Numbered from the stretch's first letter, positions 22,801 to 36,213 are shown. The stretch: 64,000 bases of DNA from Sanguinoderma infundibulare (GCA_032821775.1 JAVLRN010000007.1:2914001-2978000); one strand, 5' to 3'. The notes: generated by a model from the letters alone, not told the origin. Numbers and translations: made by a program.

Positions 22801-25800
22801 GGCGCAGTGGCTGGTCGATGGGGTGCGTGTTTTTTTTGGTTTTGGCGTTGGGGCAATATGAAAGACTGATGTATGCGTGTTGGTTGCAGCGGGACTACTT
22901 CTGGAACCTGTCGAGGGCGATCTTGCTCGCGCGGGAGACGATCCAGATACACGACTGGTGGTTGTCGCCGGGTATGTTTCGTTTGCTTTGGTGGTCGGTG
23001 CTGTTGCTGTTTTGTGCTCATTGGCCTTTAGAGCTCCAGTTGCGGAGGCCGAACAAGGTCAAGTACAGGCTGGACCGGTTGTTAGAGCAGAAGGCCAGCG
23101 AGGGCGTCAAGATCTACGTCATCCTTTAGTATGTTTCCTCCATTTAAGTGTACTCAACACCTGTCCGGATCTAATGGCATTGTAGCCAAGAGGTATCGAG
23201 CAGGACGACGCCGACGGACAGTAATTATGCCAAGCAAACGCTCAAGGCGTTGCACCCGAACATTATGGTCCAGCGGTCGCCTTCACATTTTCAGACAGGA
23301 ACGTTCTACTGGGCGCATGTACGTATTACTTTGTAGCATTGAAAATGCCGTGGATTGACGTATGGGCTTTTGCAGCACGAGAAGCTCTGCGTGATTGATC
23401 AAGCGATTGCGTTCATGGGTGGACTAGATCACTGTTTCGGACGGTATGCACCCTGGCGCGCCGTTGCCGTCATCATCCTGACAATTGCTGTGCAGTTGGG
23501 ACACGCCGCAACACATTCTTGTCGACGACCCGGAAGCAAAGCAGAATACGGAAACGTCTGAATACATCTGGCCTGGTGAGCCGAAGCCTTGACTTGTGAA
23601 ATATCGCAGCGGAGGGTAATGGTTCATTAGGCAAGGACTACAGTAACCCGCGTATTATGGACTTCCACACGCTCAACAAGCCGTTCGACGACATGTATGA
23701 CAGGACAAAGGTGCCGAGAATGCCATGGTGCGTACCATTCTAGCTCAATCAATCTACCGTAGCTGAAGCGTTTGTCAGGCATGACGTCTCGATGCAAGTG
23801 GTCGGACAGCCTGCCCGAGACCTTGCAAGGCACTTCGTACAGAGATGGAACCACCTGCTGCGCATCAAGAACCATTCACGCTCGATGCCTTTCTTGTTGC
23901 CGCCGCCAGAGTTCAAGGCAGGCGAGCTGGCCGCGATGGGGTTGACTGGGACGTGTGAGCTGCAAATCTGCCGCTCTGCTGGCCCATGGTCGATGGGCAC
24001 TCCCGATCGGGTCGAGCAGTCCATTCAGAACGCGTACCTCAAAGGTGCGTACAGTTGCTTCCGTCTGCAAATGAAGGTTTGCTTATTTTAACGCCCATCC
24101 AGCCATCCAGCTGTCGGAGCATTTCGTGTACATCGAGAACCAGTTCTTCATCACCTCGTAAGTAATCTATGATCTGGGTGAGCTCTTCGTGGACGGGACC
24201 TGATCTCTGTCTAGCACTGTCGTCAACGAGGTGAAGATCGAGAACAGGATCGGTGACGCCATCGTCCATCGTATCATTCGAGCGCATCGTGAGCGCACGC
24301 CTTGGAAGTGTTGCATCGTCATCCCGCTTCTGCCAGGTTTTTCGTTCCCGGTAGACCACGGCGATGCTAGTGCGGTGCGTGATTGTGCCCAATGTTGTCC
24401 TGCATGAATGCTGAGAATCGTTCGTAGATCCGCATTATCCTGGAGTGCCAAAACAGGACGATTTGCCGTGGCCCCAACTCGATCTTTGGACGACTGAGGA
24501 AGGAAGGCATTGATGTATGTCGAGTGTTGGAAGCTAATATCGTGCTCAACTGACCGCTTTCTCCAGCCTGACGACTACATCGCTATCTTCTCGCTCCGTA
24601 ACTGGGGCAAGCTGCGTGGGGACGTGCTGACGACCGAGCAAGTGTACATCCATGGCAAGGTGTGCATCGTGGACGACCGCCTCGCTATCATCGGCAGCGC
24701 CAACATCAACGAGCGGTCTCAGCGCGGAGACAGGGATTCGGAAATCGCTGCCGTCATCCGTGATACTGACATGATTGACTGGTAAGCCGCGCTTTTCTCT
24801 GGAATCCGGGCAACACCTCATGGTCAGTATAGCACTATGGCTGGCAAGCCGTTCAAGGTTGGGCGGTTCGCGCACACCCTCCGTATCCGCTTGATGAGGG
24901 AGCACCTCGGGGTCGATGTCGACTTCTTGTACGCGGAAGATCTCGTTGCGTCTGAACCAACGAGGGAGCGTCACGAGCAAGAGCCTTGGGATCCGGACCA
25001 CGAGCAGGAGTTTGGGAAGGAGCCTGAGGTCGCTCACATCGGCAAGGAGAACCAGCACACGTCCAGTGCAGCCCTCATGCGTGGTTTCGTCGACAGCCTG
25101 CAGCAAGGTGTGTACAGTCGGCTGGTTTTTCCCAGCAGCAAACTACCTACTGAGCCGTCCACAGCTGTCCATGGTTCAAGGGACGTCTCTGGGACGGATA
25201 TCCCGATGGCGCTTCACAAGGTCGGGCTAGCGAGTAAGGAAGCCGACGCGACAGCTGGGGCTGAGTTTATCAAGGCGGATCGCGAAATGTACTCACGTTC
25301 GGGGAAGAGAGTGCCTGGTTTCCCGAGCTCGATTGTGCCGACGCTGGAGGAGAAGCAGGTGGCCGAGGAGATACGTCCGCACAAGCCCACACCTATCGAG
25401 GAGGTGCCAGAGAACCTGGAAGGTAGCCCGGCTCTGAACGGCAACGGCTACTTCCTCAATGGCTGTGCTGGCCGTCAGAACAGTGATATGCTCAAGAGCA
25501 CGCAGACAAGCGAATATGTGACTACCAATGGTGACCCGCAGAACGAGTCCCCATCTACAAGCGGTCCCTGCTCTACGAATGGCCACACCGACGTTGCGCA
25601 GACTGAGAAATCGTCTCCCCAGGCGGCGTTAGAGAACGGAGAGCTTTACGGCGCCCCTGCGGAGGCTTCGATCGACCCACAGCACGACAATCTGCCGCCC
25701 CATGCACGGTCCGTGAAGAGCGACGCAGATTCCGAGGAAGAGAAGGCGCCTGGTGCTCGAGGAGTGCTGCGGAAGAACCTTGCAGCGAAGCTGGGCAACA

Positions 25801-26665
25801 AGCAATGGCAGCCCCCGACGCGCACCCCAACCGTCGATCCTCACGGGTTCGAGGACCCCATCTGTGATGCGTTCTGGGAGGAGGTATGGGTGGCTTGTGC
25901 GGTTCACAACGTAAATGATGCCTTGCGAGGGTTTTGGCGAACGCTAATGACACAGCGTGCACAGACGGAGATCTTCCGGAAGGTGTTCCACGCCATCCCT
26001 GATGACCTGGTTACGACATGGAAGCAGTACAGGGAGTTCGTCCATCACCATGAGCGTTTGAACAAGCCGGTACGTGCCAAACATCCATTGCGCGTCAGTT
26101 GTGTGCCGCCTGACTGGTACTCAGCCAAAGGATCATGACCCGTCGGATCCTCCTGTGGCTCGCATGCCGTCCGACGTATTCGGTCATCAGCGTGTTGCCG
26201 AGCAACCTGCAAACGCCTCCAAGGACGAGCTGGGGCGTTCAAGAGAGCACCTCGACGGCGATGACGACTCGCGTAACTTAAACACGCCTCAGCCTCCAGA
26301 GAGCCCGATGCCCGTCTCGGGACAGAATTTAAACCACAATCAGAACCACAACCAGAAGGAGAAGGAGAAGCGTCCGGCCAAGGGCCCGAAGCCGTTCGAC
26401 CAGTCCGAGAGGGAAGAGATGGAGAACCTCCTGCGCGAGCTGCGTGGCCATCTTGGTACGTCTGACGTCGTCTTCGGTGAAAGGCAGGTGCTAATGTTCG
26501 ATGGCGTACAGTGGTCTACCCTACTCGTTTCTTGGAGGGGGAAGACATTACGAACAATTTCCTGTTCGCGTCAGACCGGTAAGCGACCTGATGCTTTGTG
26601 CACGGCCTGTGTTGATCCTTTTTTTTTTGCCTTTCAGGCTGTTACCTCTACCAATCTACGATTAA
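19830..26665 (+). CDS. Phospholipase D with PX and PH domains (SPO14/PLD1 type)
   Basis: The enzyme hydrolyses phosphatidylcholine to phosphatidic acid and choline at membranes. About 20 exons give roughly 1,800 residues. The ATG is at 19830 ([15 protein letters not shown]). The PX domain spans about 21240-21860 ([50 protein letters not shown]). A PH domain ([41 protein letters not shown]) is split by a long Ser/His-rich insert at about 22150-22620. HKD motif 1 is [19 protein letters not shown] (23376 on); HKD motif 2 is [18 protein letters not shown] (24651 on). Between them lies [12 protein letters not shown]. The C-terminus has a long variable linker, then [21 protein letters not shown] and LLPLPIYD before the TAA. 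The 5' region carries a tandem exon-intron duplication, so the splicing of exons 2-3 (20133-20489 taken as one 357-bp intron) is uncertain. Confidence 0.88.
19953..20300 (+). repeat. Tandem exon-intron duplication, copy 1
   Basis: The unit is an intron (GTGCGT to the AG at 20012) followed by an exon encoding [11 protein letters not shown] and [11 protein letters not shown]. It repeats about 349 bp downstream. Copy 1 is open in frame throughout. Confidence 0.8.
20301..20590 (+). repeat. Tandem exon-intron duplication, copy 2
   Basis: This is the second unit, with a matching intron (AG at 20361) and an exon encoding [12 protein letters not shown] and [11 protein letters not shown]. Relative to copy 1 it has lost 7 bp between the GAG at 20470-20472 and the ATTGAA at 20493, so its two halves are in different frames. 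Confidence 0.8.
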
Positions 26666-27468
26666 GGATACTTTGGCAGGCTTGATCGCTATTCTAGACT
26701 CGATTATTTTACTTGCTGTACATGCATGCACTTGGGAATATGGGACTTTGGATAGGGATAGTCACATCTACCACTCCTTAATCTTCTTGTAGCCTAGTAC
26801 GTCGTGATACTGTAAGATAAACACAGGAACCCTTTCGTTTACGCAGTGTACACATGCAGAGCGTCATAACGTTTTTCCTGTGGGGTCTTATATGGTAGAA
26901 GGTGAGCAATCTCTTTTGATCATTGGAAGACTCTGCGGATGACACTCGAACAACCAAATATTTCAGGCACCACGGGGTCGACGCTCGCCGTGAGTGGCGG
27001 CACGCACGTTGATGTGCCTTGAACTGCGTAGTGGCGGCGATGTCATACGAGCGTTTTCTGTTGAACATCTTCCCGTGCTTCGGCGGCTTGTTACTTAGAG
27101 CGCGCGGGAGCACGAGGTCTCATTGACGCGGCCACTGTGTATCTGTCATTTGTTTCCTTGACCTGCTACGCCGTGTGATACGGATCTATCATTTGCATCC
27201 ACTAACCTAATCTTCGTCGCCGTGCCTTAACCGCATGTGGCCGCACAACGGTCCACATAGGCCTTACGGTCTCACGTGGGGTTCACTGATTTCGCCTTAC
27301 ATAGATGCGTTGTCGATGATGTCTACCCCGCATTGTCCCCTGTCCAACGCATCTAGCTGAAAGTGAGTTCTTCTAGAATCCGTACACCTACGTGTTGACA
27401 TCCAAGGGCAGCCTGCAGGGTGTACCGGTCCTGCGCAGGCTCTCCAGCCTGAGTAACTCCACCGCGTG
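26666..27468. other. Intergenic, no recognised gene
   Basis: This is 803 bp between phospholipase D and the AA7 oxidase. Only short unsupported frames are present. It should hold the terminator of the former and the promoter of the latter. Confidence 0.5.
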
Positions 27469-29427
27469 ATGTTCTTCTTGAACTTCCTGTCCATCATCAA
27501 CCTCGGCGTCTTCGTGGCAGCTTCGTTTCCAAGCCTTTCCAGCCATGACTTCGATCTTGGCCTCGTTCGCCGTGACCAAAACTTGTCGACGCCGCTCATC
27601 GACTGTTTATCCAAGGCGGGCTTAAACCCAGTCACTCCGTCCAGCCCCTCGTACCAAAACGACTCCCTTCCAGTCAATTTGAGGCTGATATACCAACCCG
27701 CTGCGCTTGTGTACCCAAACACGACCGATGATGTCAGCAAAGCTGTCAAGTGCGGCGCCAGAAATGATGTGAAGGTCACCGCGCGTTCTGGTGGACACTC
27801 TTGTGAGTTAAGCCTACACCTCAACAACAGCATCGTCGTGATTCTGACTCGTACTATTGTGTAAACGAAAGATGCGTCGTTCAGCACCGGTGGTGAAGAC
27901 GGCCACCTGATCATCTCCCTCGACAACCTCAACAGCTTCAACATGTCTGGGGACTACGTGACGATGGGCACGGGTAGCAAGCTCGGTCCCTTGTATTACT
28001 ACCTCTGGGAGAATGGTGAGCTGCTCGATCCATGAATGAAAAATTTTGCTTGGTTGCTCAACAACGTTGCAGGCCAGCGTGCCGCGGCGTTCGGAACTTG
28101 CCCCCAAGTCGGTGTGGCGGGCCATCTACACGGTGGCTTCGGACCCAGCGGCCGCAGATGGGGACTTTTCTTGGACCAGGTGGTCGAGATGGAGGTCGTG
28201 ACGGCGGACGGCTCCATCGTAACCGCCAACAACCACACCAACTTCGAGCTCTTCTGGGTAAGCGACACTCTACAAAGCATTAGCAGTACACACAGCGACT
28301 CATCTCGATTTGTAAGGCACTCCGCGGCGCCCCACCCTCCTTTGGCATCATCACCAAGTTGACGGTGCTCACGCAGCCCGCCCCCACACACGCCGCGACG
28401 TTCGCTTTCACGTATACCTGGAGCACGCCGGAGATCGCTTCCTCCGCGTTCCAAATATTCCAGCACTTTTCCGCCGAGGCGGAATTGCCCTCCGAGCTGG
28501 CGCTGCAAGTCCGCTACACGGACGCTGACCCGGTCCCGACGTTCTCGCTGAACGGCGCGTACTTTGGTGATGACGGTATCGTCGGCCTGAACAAGACCGT
28601 CCTGCCGCTCTGGAACGCGCTCGCTGCGCTGAACGACTCGACGCCGACTGTTACTATCTTCGAGGACTTGAACTGGATCCAGAATGTCGTGGTATGCGCC
28701 TAACATTCCCTAAATCCAAGAGACGTCCCGGAGCACTGACGGCGGTCGTACAGTACGAAGCCACATTGGATCAGACGATGGACCCGGGGGTCGTGCTGAA
28801 CGAGGCTGCGGAGTTCCATGCCCCGTTCTACTCCAACTCGCTCTTCTACCCGGCCGATAACCTCCTCACAAACGAGTCCACGCTGGCGTTCGCGCGGTAC
28901 ACGTACAACGGCACGAGTGCCGACGTCGGCTGGTACGTCCTCTGGGACGTTTTTGGGGGCAAGAACTCTGCGATAGGCGCGGTGCCCCAAGACGCGACGG
29001 CGTACAACGCGCGCGACATGTTCATGAACCTGCAGGTATGGGAGACACGCGATGCTCGCGGATAACACGCTGATGTTGCGCCTGCGTGTGTACATAGATC
29101 CTTGGATACACCCCGAGCTTGCCGTACCCCGATGACGGCGTACCGTTCGTCACCGGTATTCTCAAGTCCCTCACCGACCCCGTACGTCTCCTCGAGTCCT
29201 CGAACCTTTGCTGTCTAGGACCAGTGCTGATCGGCGTCCTGTGTTTGTTGTGTTAGATGCCGGAGGGCCGTTTCATGGGCTACCCGAACTACATCGACTC
29301 GCAACTGAGCCGGGAGGAGGCCCACGCGTGGTACTACCCGACGCACAGTGACAAACTGCAGAGGATCATGAAGGAGGTGAACCCAGGGGCCGTATTCGAC
29401 TACCCTCAAGGCTTCCTTCCCGCGTGA
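27469..29427 (+). CDS. Secreted FAD-linked oxidase, berberine-bridge / AA7 type
   Basis: Seven exons (27469-27802, 27872-28015, 28073-28257, 28317-28691, 28754-29035, 29098-29181, 29257-29427) give 524 residues with consistent phases. A signal peptide is visible (MFFLNFLSIINLGVFVAA). The FAD domain contains VTARSGGHSYASF, whose His normally forms one covalent flavin link. FGTCPQVGVAGHLHGG carries the Cys that forms the second link, so a bicovalent flavin is expected. Further features are GPSGRRWGLFLDQVVEMEVVTADG and SFGIITKLTVLTQPAP. The C-terminal BBE segment is PNYIDSQLSREEAHAWYYPT, ending in GAVFDYPQGFLPA. Several NxS/T sites suggest glycosylation. Family members oxidise the anomeric carbon of oligosaccharides or tailor secondary metabolites. 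The substrate here cannot be told. Confidence 0.9.
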
Positions 29428-29598
29428 GATCTTCGCTGGCTGGGGCAGTTAGACCGTCTTCTCTGGATAGTTGTGAGGCTTTGTCGTGATAAAGAGTGCC
29501 ACAACATGTGAGATGCAGTGACTTGACTCGTCGGGCTTCAAGATGAACCCACTGATAGAAGCAAGACTTGATCCGATTTCCCACCCTACCAGCTAATA

Positions 29599-29669
29599 GC
29601 ATTCGTGGTGTAGCGGTAACATTGGGTCTTCCCATGGCCTAGCTCCGGGTTCGACTCCCGGCGGATGCA
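29599..29669 (+). tRNA. tRNA-Gly (anticodon CCC)
   Basis: The acceptor stem GCATTCG pairs with CGGATGC. The T arm is CCGGG-TTCGACT-CCCGG. The anticodon arm GGGTC-TTCCCAT-GGCCT (two G.U pairs) places CCC at the anticodon position. Box A (TGGTGTAGCGGT) and box B (GGTTCGACTCC) are intact. There is no intron. Confidence 0.9.
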
Positions 29670-29689
29670 TACACTCCATGTTGGTGCGC

Positions 29690-29695
29690 TTTTTT
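29690..29695 (+). terminator. RNA polymerase III T-run terminator
   Basis: Six T residues lie 21 bp after the tRNA-Gly gene, which is a normal position for Pol III termination. Confidence 0.7.
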
Positions 29696-30243
29696 GAAGT
29701 TGTATAAAGTATGTATTCCTGGAGTTGTGACCTGTCACCTCTCAGATCTGCGTTGTCGGGCCGCCACGTCGACAAGCCATGCGAAAACCAGCAGACCTGG
29801 GCCCTCCGCCTGCCCACCGCCTTCATCTGGACAAAGCTGAAGAACACGGGGACCTCATCGAGACTCCTGTAGGCGCGATCACCGAAAGTCTGTGAAAAGC
29901 TGAAGAAACTCATCATCTGACGCACAGGGGATGTGTGGGGTGGACGAGACAATTTACAAGAGCATGCAGGAGGGTTGGCGGGCTGGTTTCATCGCTTTCG
30001 GCAGTCCTTCGTACAAACATAGCATTACAACGATTTTTTCCCTCTCTAAATAAAGTCACAAATGAAGCAGGTATAGCACCCCGTGAACGGGGAAAAGGTC
30101 CGACACTGCACGTCCCGGCTCTCGATAAACGCAGGACGAACGTGTGTTTCGCCGACCGACAAAAGAAGAAGGAAGTACTCTAGCCACGAAACGAGCGCGC
30201 GAATGGTGTCGAAACGAATGGACGAACAGCAACGGACGGACCC
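29696..30243. other. Intergenic, no recognised gene
   Basis: No conserved frame was recognised. The stretch lies between the tRNA gene and the 3' end of DUF6534 copy C. Confidence 0.5.
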
Positions 30244-32042
30244 TCACTGTGACTCGTAAGAGTCAGCTCTCGCCCGGGGCGTCTCCGAGATAGGTGAAAT
30301 CACCTTCTTGTTCGGGAGAGGGAGGGTGGACGTGGAGCCCGGATAGTGGCCGCTCTTCACGTCCCCGACGTCGACCATCTCGTGCGACTCGACGTTGACG
30401 AAGATCTGCTGTGTGTCCTGTAGTGGCGGCGGATCATCAGCGTCTCGTCACCGCAATGGGGAGAGGAGAAGGGGAGGGGGTGGGGGGACCTCACATGTTT
30501 GCTCCGTTCGGCGTGCGACACGTTCACGGTGACGTTCCTGGACGCGGCCAGGGTCGTCGAGCCGTCGTGGTCGTCGTACTTCCATCCGCGCCGCGAGTTG
30601 AAGTTGGACATGAGCGTGTTGATGTACAGCTTCGACAGGCACAGGTTGAACATGAGGTATACCGTCGACGGCTGAAAGCGAAGGGGGGAGTCCGAGACGA
30701 GACAAGGACGTGACCCGATGAGAAAAGGGTTCTGGGAACGGGACGAGCGGGCGACCAGACTTACAGGGGACAAGACGAGGTAAATGGCAAGCTCAATGAC
30801 GACGAAGACGGTGACGAGGAGACCGGTTTGCATGGTGACTGTCGAGGAGCAGAGGAGAAGGTCAGGAAGAAGGCGTTTTTACTGCATAAGATGCCCAATG
30901 ACTCACGGCGGAGGCACTTGTCAACGGCATCGTCCGTAGCGGCCAATCCCCTCTTGTCCTTCGCCTACGATAATTAGAACAGATGATCATCAGTCTCGGG
31001 GATATCAGGATGGGTGTCCTTGTTTGAGCATACCAGATACCAGAGGAGCGTAGCGGTGATCACGATGTTGACGGCCGCGGAGGCCCCAAGCCAGACGACG
31101 ACAACTGACTTGAATTGATGGTAATCGGCGAATGCACGGACGTGAGTGACCCAGATAGCGTTGGCGATGGTACCGCCTGGGACCAAGCGGATGCGGTTAG
31201 CCTCCGAGAGACGGTAGCAAGATGCAAGGATCACGAACCACACGCAGCGAGACCGCCGAGGACGATGACAGGGACCATCAACCAACTCCCCGACAAGACC
31301 TGTACACGCCAGGCGAAGAACAGATGCGTAATCAAGGTGATAGCTGCCTGTGAAAGGAGTCAGCGGACGACAAGACATATGAATGAAGTAGCTGACCATC
31401 GAGATAAGATCTACGCGGAAGCGACGTTCGGCTCAGCGAGGGCGACAAATGTCAGCAAGGCGGCGGCGTACCTGCTGCCCACACTGCAGGACGAGTACTT
31501 GTTAGAAGTGACCCATGGCGACCGGAACGAGTCGCACTTACTGGTGGTAGTCATGCTAAGTACGGCGTAGTTCCCTGCACACCCTGCGCTCAGCATGGGA
31601 TGCCTCTGACAAGCGTGACAAGGCTACTAACCGAAGTTGTTGACGATTGGGTCATAGATGAGATAGATGTCCAGGGCGGTATTGGTAGTGTCGAGCACGA
31701 ACAGGAGGGTCACCTGCTCAGCGAGCGGTCAAACGAAGTCTATTTACACAACAGACAAAGCCAATACTCACGAGAGCCTGTTTCCAGAAGTGGTCACTGT
31801 TCGCGATTGGGGGTATCAGCGCACGACCGACAGCAGCAAAGCGGACGCTGACCGTTTGTAGACATTGAAGTAGAGGTACACCTGTGTGATCGTGATCCCA
31901 TACAGCGCGATGTTGGTCATCACGCCGATGAATATCGGGCCATAGCTGTAAGGGCAGAGAATCAGAACCACCCCGCGAGAAAACGTTGGCTATGTGCGAT
32001 AGAAGAGGTGAGCACTCACATATCCGTGGCAGTCACAGTCAT
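30244..32042 (-). CDS. DUF6534-type multi-pass membrane protein (copy C)
   Basis: The first exon reads MTVTATD and is spliced to IYGPIFIGVMTNIALYGIT. It is followed by DHFWKQAL, VTLLFVLDTTNTALDIYLIYDP and GNYAVLSM. The 12-nt microexon is 31483-31472 (WAA core) and the 14-nt one 31410-31397; then comes AAITLITHLFFAWRVQVL. Later parts include GSWLMVPVIVLGG, QTGLLVTVFVVIELAIYL, YLMFNLCLSKLYINTLMS and NFNSRRGWKYDDHD. The tail keeps QQIFVNVESHEMVDV and ends with RADSYESQ. Compared with copies A and B, the segment after NNFG is diverged (NYAVLS instead of NPEVLV). It is the first of three minus-strand copies and faces copies A and B across the central gene block. Confidence 0.75.
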
Positions 32043-32152
32043 GTTGTCGACCGAAGGGAGCAGGAGAGCTGTTGACTGAGGCAGTCCCGTGCTCGGGTTC
32101 GGAAGGGAGGTGAATGGGGAGCGGAACTCGAAGGGTGCCGCGACCCATGGGG

Positions 32153-32163
32153 GTATTTAATAC
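32153..32163 (-). promoter_or_regulatory. TATA-like element of DUF6534 gene C
   Basis: GTATTTAATAC is a near-palindromic AT-rich box about 110 bp upstream of the ATG at 32042. It matches the placement of TATA boxes in the paralogues. Confidence 0.4.
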
Positions 32164-35100
32164 CATGACCGGGGAGAGCGATTCCGCTGCACACGATATA
32201 TGCACCTCCGCAGATCCGTAGCGACGTCGACGGTGCCTCGGCAGACTGGACACCGTTGGATATGGCCGCACACACAGCCTCAAATTGGCCAACATTCCAA
32301 AATGGGCTGTGTCGATCTACGTTCGGAACAAGCCGTCTTCTCCGAACGAAATTTCGTGCTCCGCACTACCTTCGGAGAACAAGATGCCAGAAACCTCGAG
32401 GATGTTCGCGACCTTCCAGGATCTGCATACTTGGTCTGTCCGCTCTAAAAATTCGCATATCTATAATTAAGAAGCTAGAGTAGAGGTGTTCAAGTTTGTA
32501 GACGTACGCGTCCCCTGGGGACCATTCTAGTGTGTGTCAAAGTTGCGGCGAGTCGGGCTGTTTTGACCTGAGGTATCATAATTGTAGAAAATAAGCGGTT
32601 CTCAATGTATCGAATAACTGACTACACGGGTGGATTATACCATCAGAAGGTACCATATCCGTCGGCTTTTAGGTCTGGAAAGCTGTTTCAGCGATGTCTG
32701 CGTGCCCCGCCGTCGCTAGAGGGTTCGGAAGCGCCTGAGCGCAACGGCAGCGCGACGAGCGCGAGCGCGAGGGAAGTGTGACAGACCCGCGCGCATCGCG
32801 GCTCCCTGACTCTTTGTGCGGCACTTGCACCTTTCGAGGAAGCGAGAAGCCTAGTGTCTTTTTCCTTCACGGCCTTCCAGTGATGACCTTGGCTCTGACA
32901 TTCTATGCCAAACAGCTTCGCGCAAGCAAAATGGCCCCTCTTTTCGCGCGCGAGCGCTACTCACCGTCACAATATATCCTCTCCACCTTCCCCCATCTTC
33001 GAATAACGCTTCAACCTTACTATCAATGTTGAAATTGTTCTAGACATCATGTATTAGAGTACATGTAGTAAAAATCTTGCCCAACGTCGAGTGTCTGCCG
33101 TTTCATGCACCGGAGAGCACCCACATTGTGACGCTGACTAGACACCACATATCTCCCGTATATAGCCTCCGATAAATGCGAAAAAATGAAAGTATGTTCT
33201 CTTGATTATAACCTACTGGTCGTAAACCGGGGTCTAAGGGATTGGAAGTGAAGTGGAAGAACGCGGGGAAGGAGAACGTCCTGTCCGTATGGCGGACTTT
33301 GAAGCAAGCCTCTTGCTCCGGCGCTTGCTCCGCAGCGCACCTTCGGCAGAAGGGGCTTGCTCCGAACAGGGTGTCGATCAACGTCCACGCTATTCAGCTG
33401 AATGCGTTCGCTGCCGCGAAAAGCGCGGGTTGCGAGCCTGTTGATGTGGGTCTGTCGATAACCTGTGTAAGCAGGCAGCTGTTTTCCAGTAAAGCAACCC
33501 CACTGCCAAATCACCGAGGCCAGAATCCATGATTTGCACACACAGTGCAATATGCCCATGCCAAAGACTGTCGGCGGGCCATCCCAGTTGAGGAATGGTG
33601 GGTTGCGGGAAGCACGGATGTTTCCGCTTCTTGATGCCCTGCCAAACAATTCATTTAAGAAGTGAGCGTAGATATCATCGCCCAGGGGGAACGTTACAGC
33701 TTGTTGGCAGTGGTATTCAAAGTTAAACCCGGGATCTGGGTCCTAAGGGCAATTGGCGCCCAACGGCGATTGTTGCCGAAAAGCCGAAACCAGACCTTGC
33801 TGGCGACCGTCAATCGACTCTCCACCAAGCCACCTGCCACCGTGCAAATACGATGTTCGACTTAACGTTCCTGACGCAACAGGGACCGCATGCTGCGTCC
33901 TGCACGAAGGTGGTGCTCTGTCGACAACGCCGTCTTCGGAAAAGGGCATCCAAAGCTTCGCCAGTCCTCCTCAGGCTTCCGCTGAATCCGCTCCTTGCAC
34001 TATCTCCACCTCAGTATGCCAAGACATGACGTTTGTCTAGGCGCATTGCGCACCTGCAGTCTGTCTGCCTTGGATGCATGAGAAAGCTTGACGCCCACAG
34101 CTATATTTTGCCTCCCTCTCGCTTGGTGGGGTGTTGGAAGGATACCGACACTCGTGCTCGGGCTGTCCCTCGGCTTACGCATGGGTACGAACTATCGTTT
34201 CTTACGGTCTTTCATGAAAGCTGAGCGACCCAGGTTACCGCCTTCCTGTCTCAAGAGCTTTCCCCTCGGGGCGTCCACGCTTCGCCGGCTGGCACGTACA
34301 CACTTTTCTTTCTATTCACGAACTCGTCGTTCTGACGTCCTTCGCACACTCAACCAGAACTCCGAAGAATTTAAAACAGACTCTGGCCTTTCTTTCCTTC
34401 CCTGTGGCCTCTTCTAGCAACGGTACTACAGTCAATATTGCATATCGATTGGCAGCGGAACTCCTATGGCGACGACGCCACTTGGTTGCGACATCAGGAC
34501 CCTTGAAAGTACACCATCGGGGAAGCGTCCGTTTTCGAGGTGTTCGGCCATTTCTGTCCGGGGACATACCGAACGTCGGCCGCGTTTGAACCCCCAAAAT
34601 GTCCGGGCGGTTCCTGAGTACTCAGTCAGCTCCCGCCTACGGTGTCCAGATAGTGTCTGTCGTTCGGAAGTCATTGTGGCCCATCATTTCCCCAGCTACT
34701 TCGGCCGGTCTTGGGGAGCCAAATTGCCAAGCGGATGGACAATCAATATGCGTCTTACAGGGGCTGCACAGCATGGTTTCGGGACGCGGCAGTGACCGAT
34801 GCTATCTTGACAGCACGTCGACGCGCTTCACGACTCGGTGGCCTCTAAACCCCGTTCATAAACAGGGTGGTCTGTGTCCTGGATATTTCTTTGCGTGATC
34901 CGCGTGGAGCTGACGTCGAGTCTAGGTCTCACAGCTTCTCACAGCCTGCCTTTGGTAGCTGCGAAACGATCAAGTCGAACACCGTTGAAGTTGTCCAGGT
35001 TCGAGGATAGTCGGTGGCAAGTTGGTCCGCCGCGGACGAAGTGAGATTAATGAAAGTGCGACTATAATCCTATGCATTTCGTTCTATGCGAACTCTGGAC

Positions 35101-35867
35101 ACATCTGCGGAACGGCTCGGATAGCTTTGTGAATTTATACCTTACACACGAGCGCGGTTGGTATTGCACGCGAGCGTAGTTGGTATTCTGCTACCGTGTA
35201 ATTTCCTCTCCTCCGTCCCTTCGATCTCTCCGTGGCTGTCGCGTTTCCGTTTCTGAGGCTACTGTAATGTCCCGGATGTCGGTCATCGACTGCTCGACCA
35301 AGGCAAGTCACACAGTCAGTCCTTGTCAATGGGTCAGCCTCTCATACCGAGATAACGTACTCCAGGTCAAATCGTCAGGGCCGGGTTGCAGGCTGGAAGC
35401 GATGGCCATATCCAAAATTGCCGTTGGACGATGACGGCCGCGCCGGGCACGGCTGGCCTCATCTACGCGACATCTCTCGCGTCTACGGGGAGACCGGGAG
35501 GTCATTACTCCCGGGACGCTCGACGAGTCTGGCGCCTTCTCGCCGTCCCCGGCCACGCAATGGTATCGTGAAGATGGCGGACGCCACTTACCCTCGTATA
35601 ACGATATACTCACGTACGATCTTTGCCCAGACCGACTATCACGCGATCGGCGCCGTCCCGAGCCCACAGTGTCCGACGCGGCGCGCGTGTTCAACCGTTC
35701 ATGAAGCTGGACCTGCAGATGCGCTCTCGGGATGGGTGCTCCCGCGCCATGACGGGTATCCCCTCCCGACCATGTACGCTCCTTGGTCTCAGATATCTCC
35801 TGCTTAGGGCCAACTTAGCCGTCCCGTCTCCTCAGTGCCGGTGCGGGAGGCCTGCGTAAGGGCTGCC

Positions 35868-35935
35868 CGGCCACCGATGCGCAGGTCGACCTGGAGAAAA
35901 CACATGAATGGTACTATGCGACGTACAGGCTTGGG
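35868..35935 (+). pseudogene. Possible relic of an AA7 oxidase C-terminus
   Basis: The frame reads ATDAQVDLEKTHEWYYATYR, similar to DSQLSREEAHAWYYPTH in the intact oxidase at 27469. The segment is short, no convincing upstream exons of that family were found, and chance similarity cannot be excluded. Confidence 0.25.
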
Positions 35936-36213
35936 CTTGGGCCCGGGCTGCGACCGGTGGGAGATAAACACCAGACGAGCCCTCAGGGCGTCCCGGTGTT
36001 GCGCTGGGTAGGAGCAACCAAAGTTATTATGAGACGTTGCCGCAATCATCAGTATATCATGAATCGTTCAGTGCTGGAGTAGTCAGCGCCGGGACGGCCA
36101 CTTGCCGCGAAATGATCCCTCGCCAACGCCCAACACCCCATCACGTCTCCCTAGACTCCATACGGCCGCCTCTCAATGTACCTCCCCCCCCCGCCCCGCT
36201 GCTATCTGGCCAG

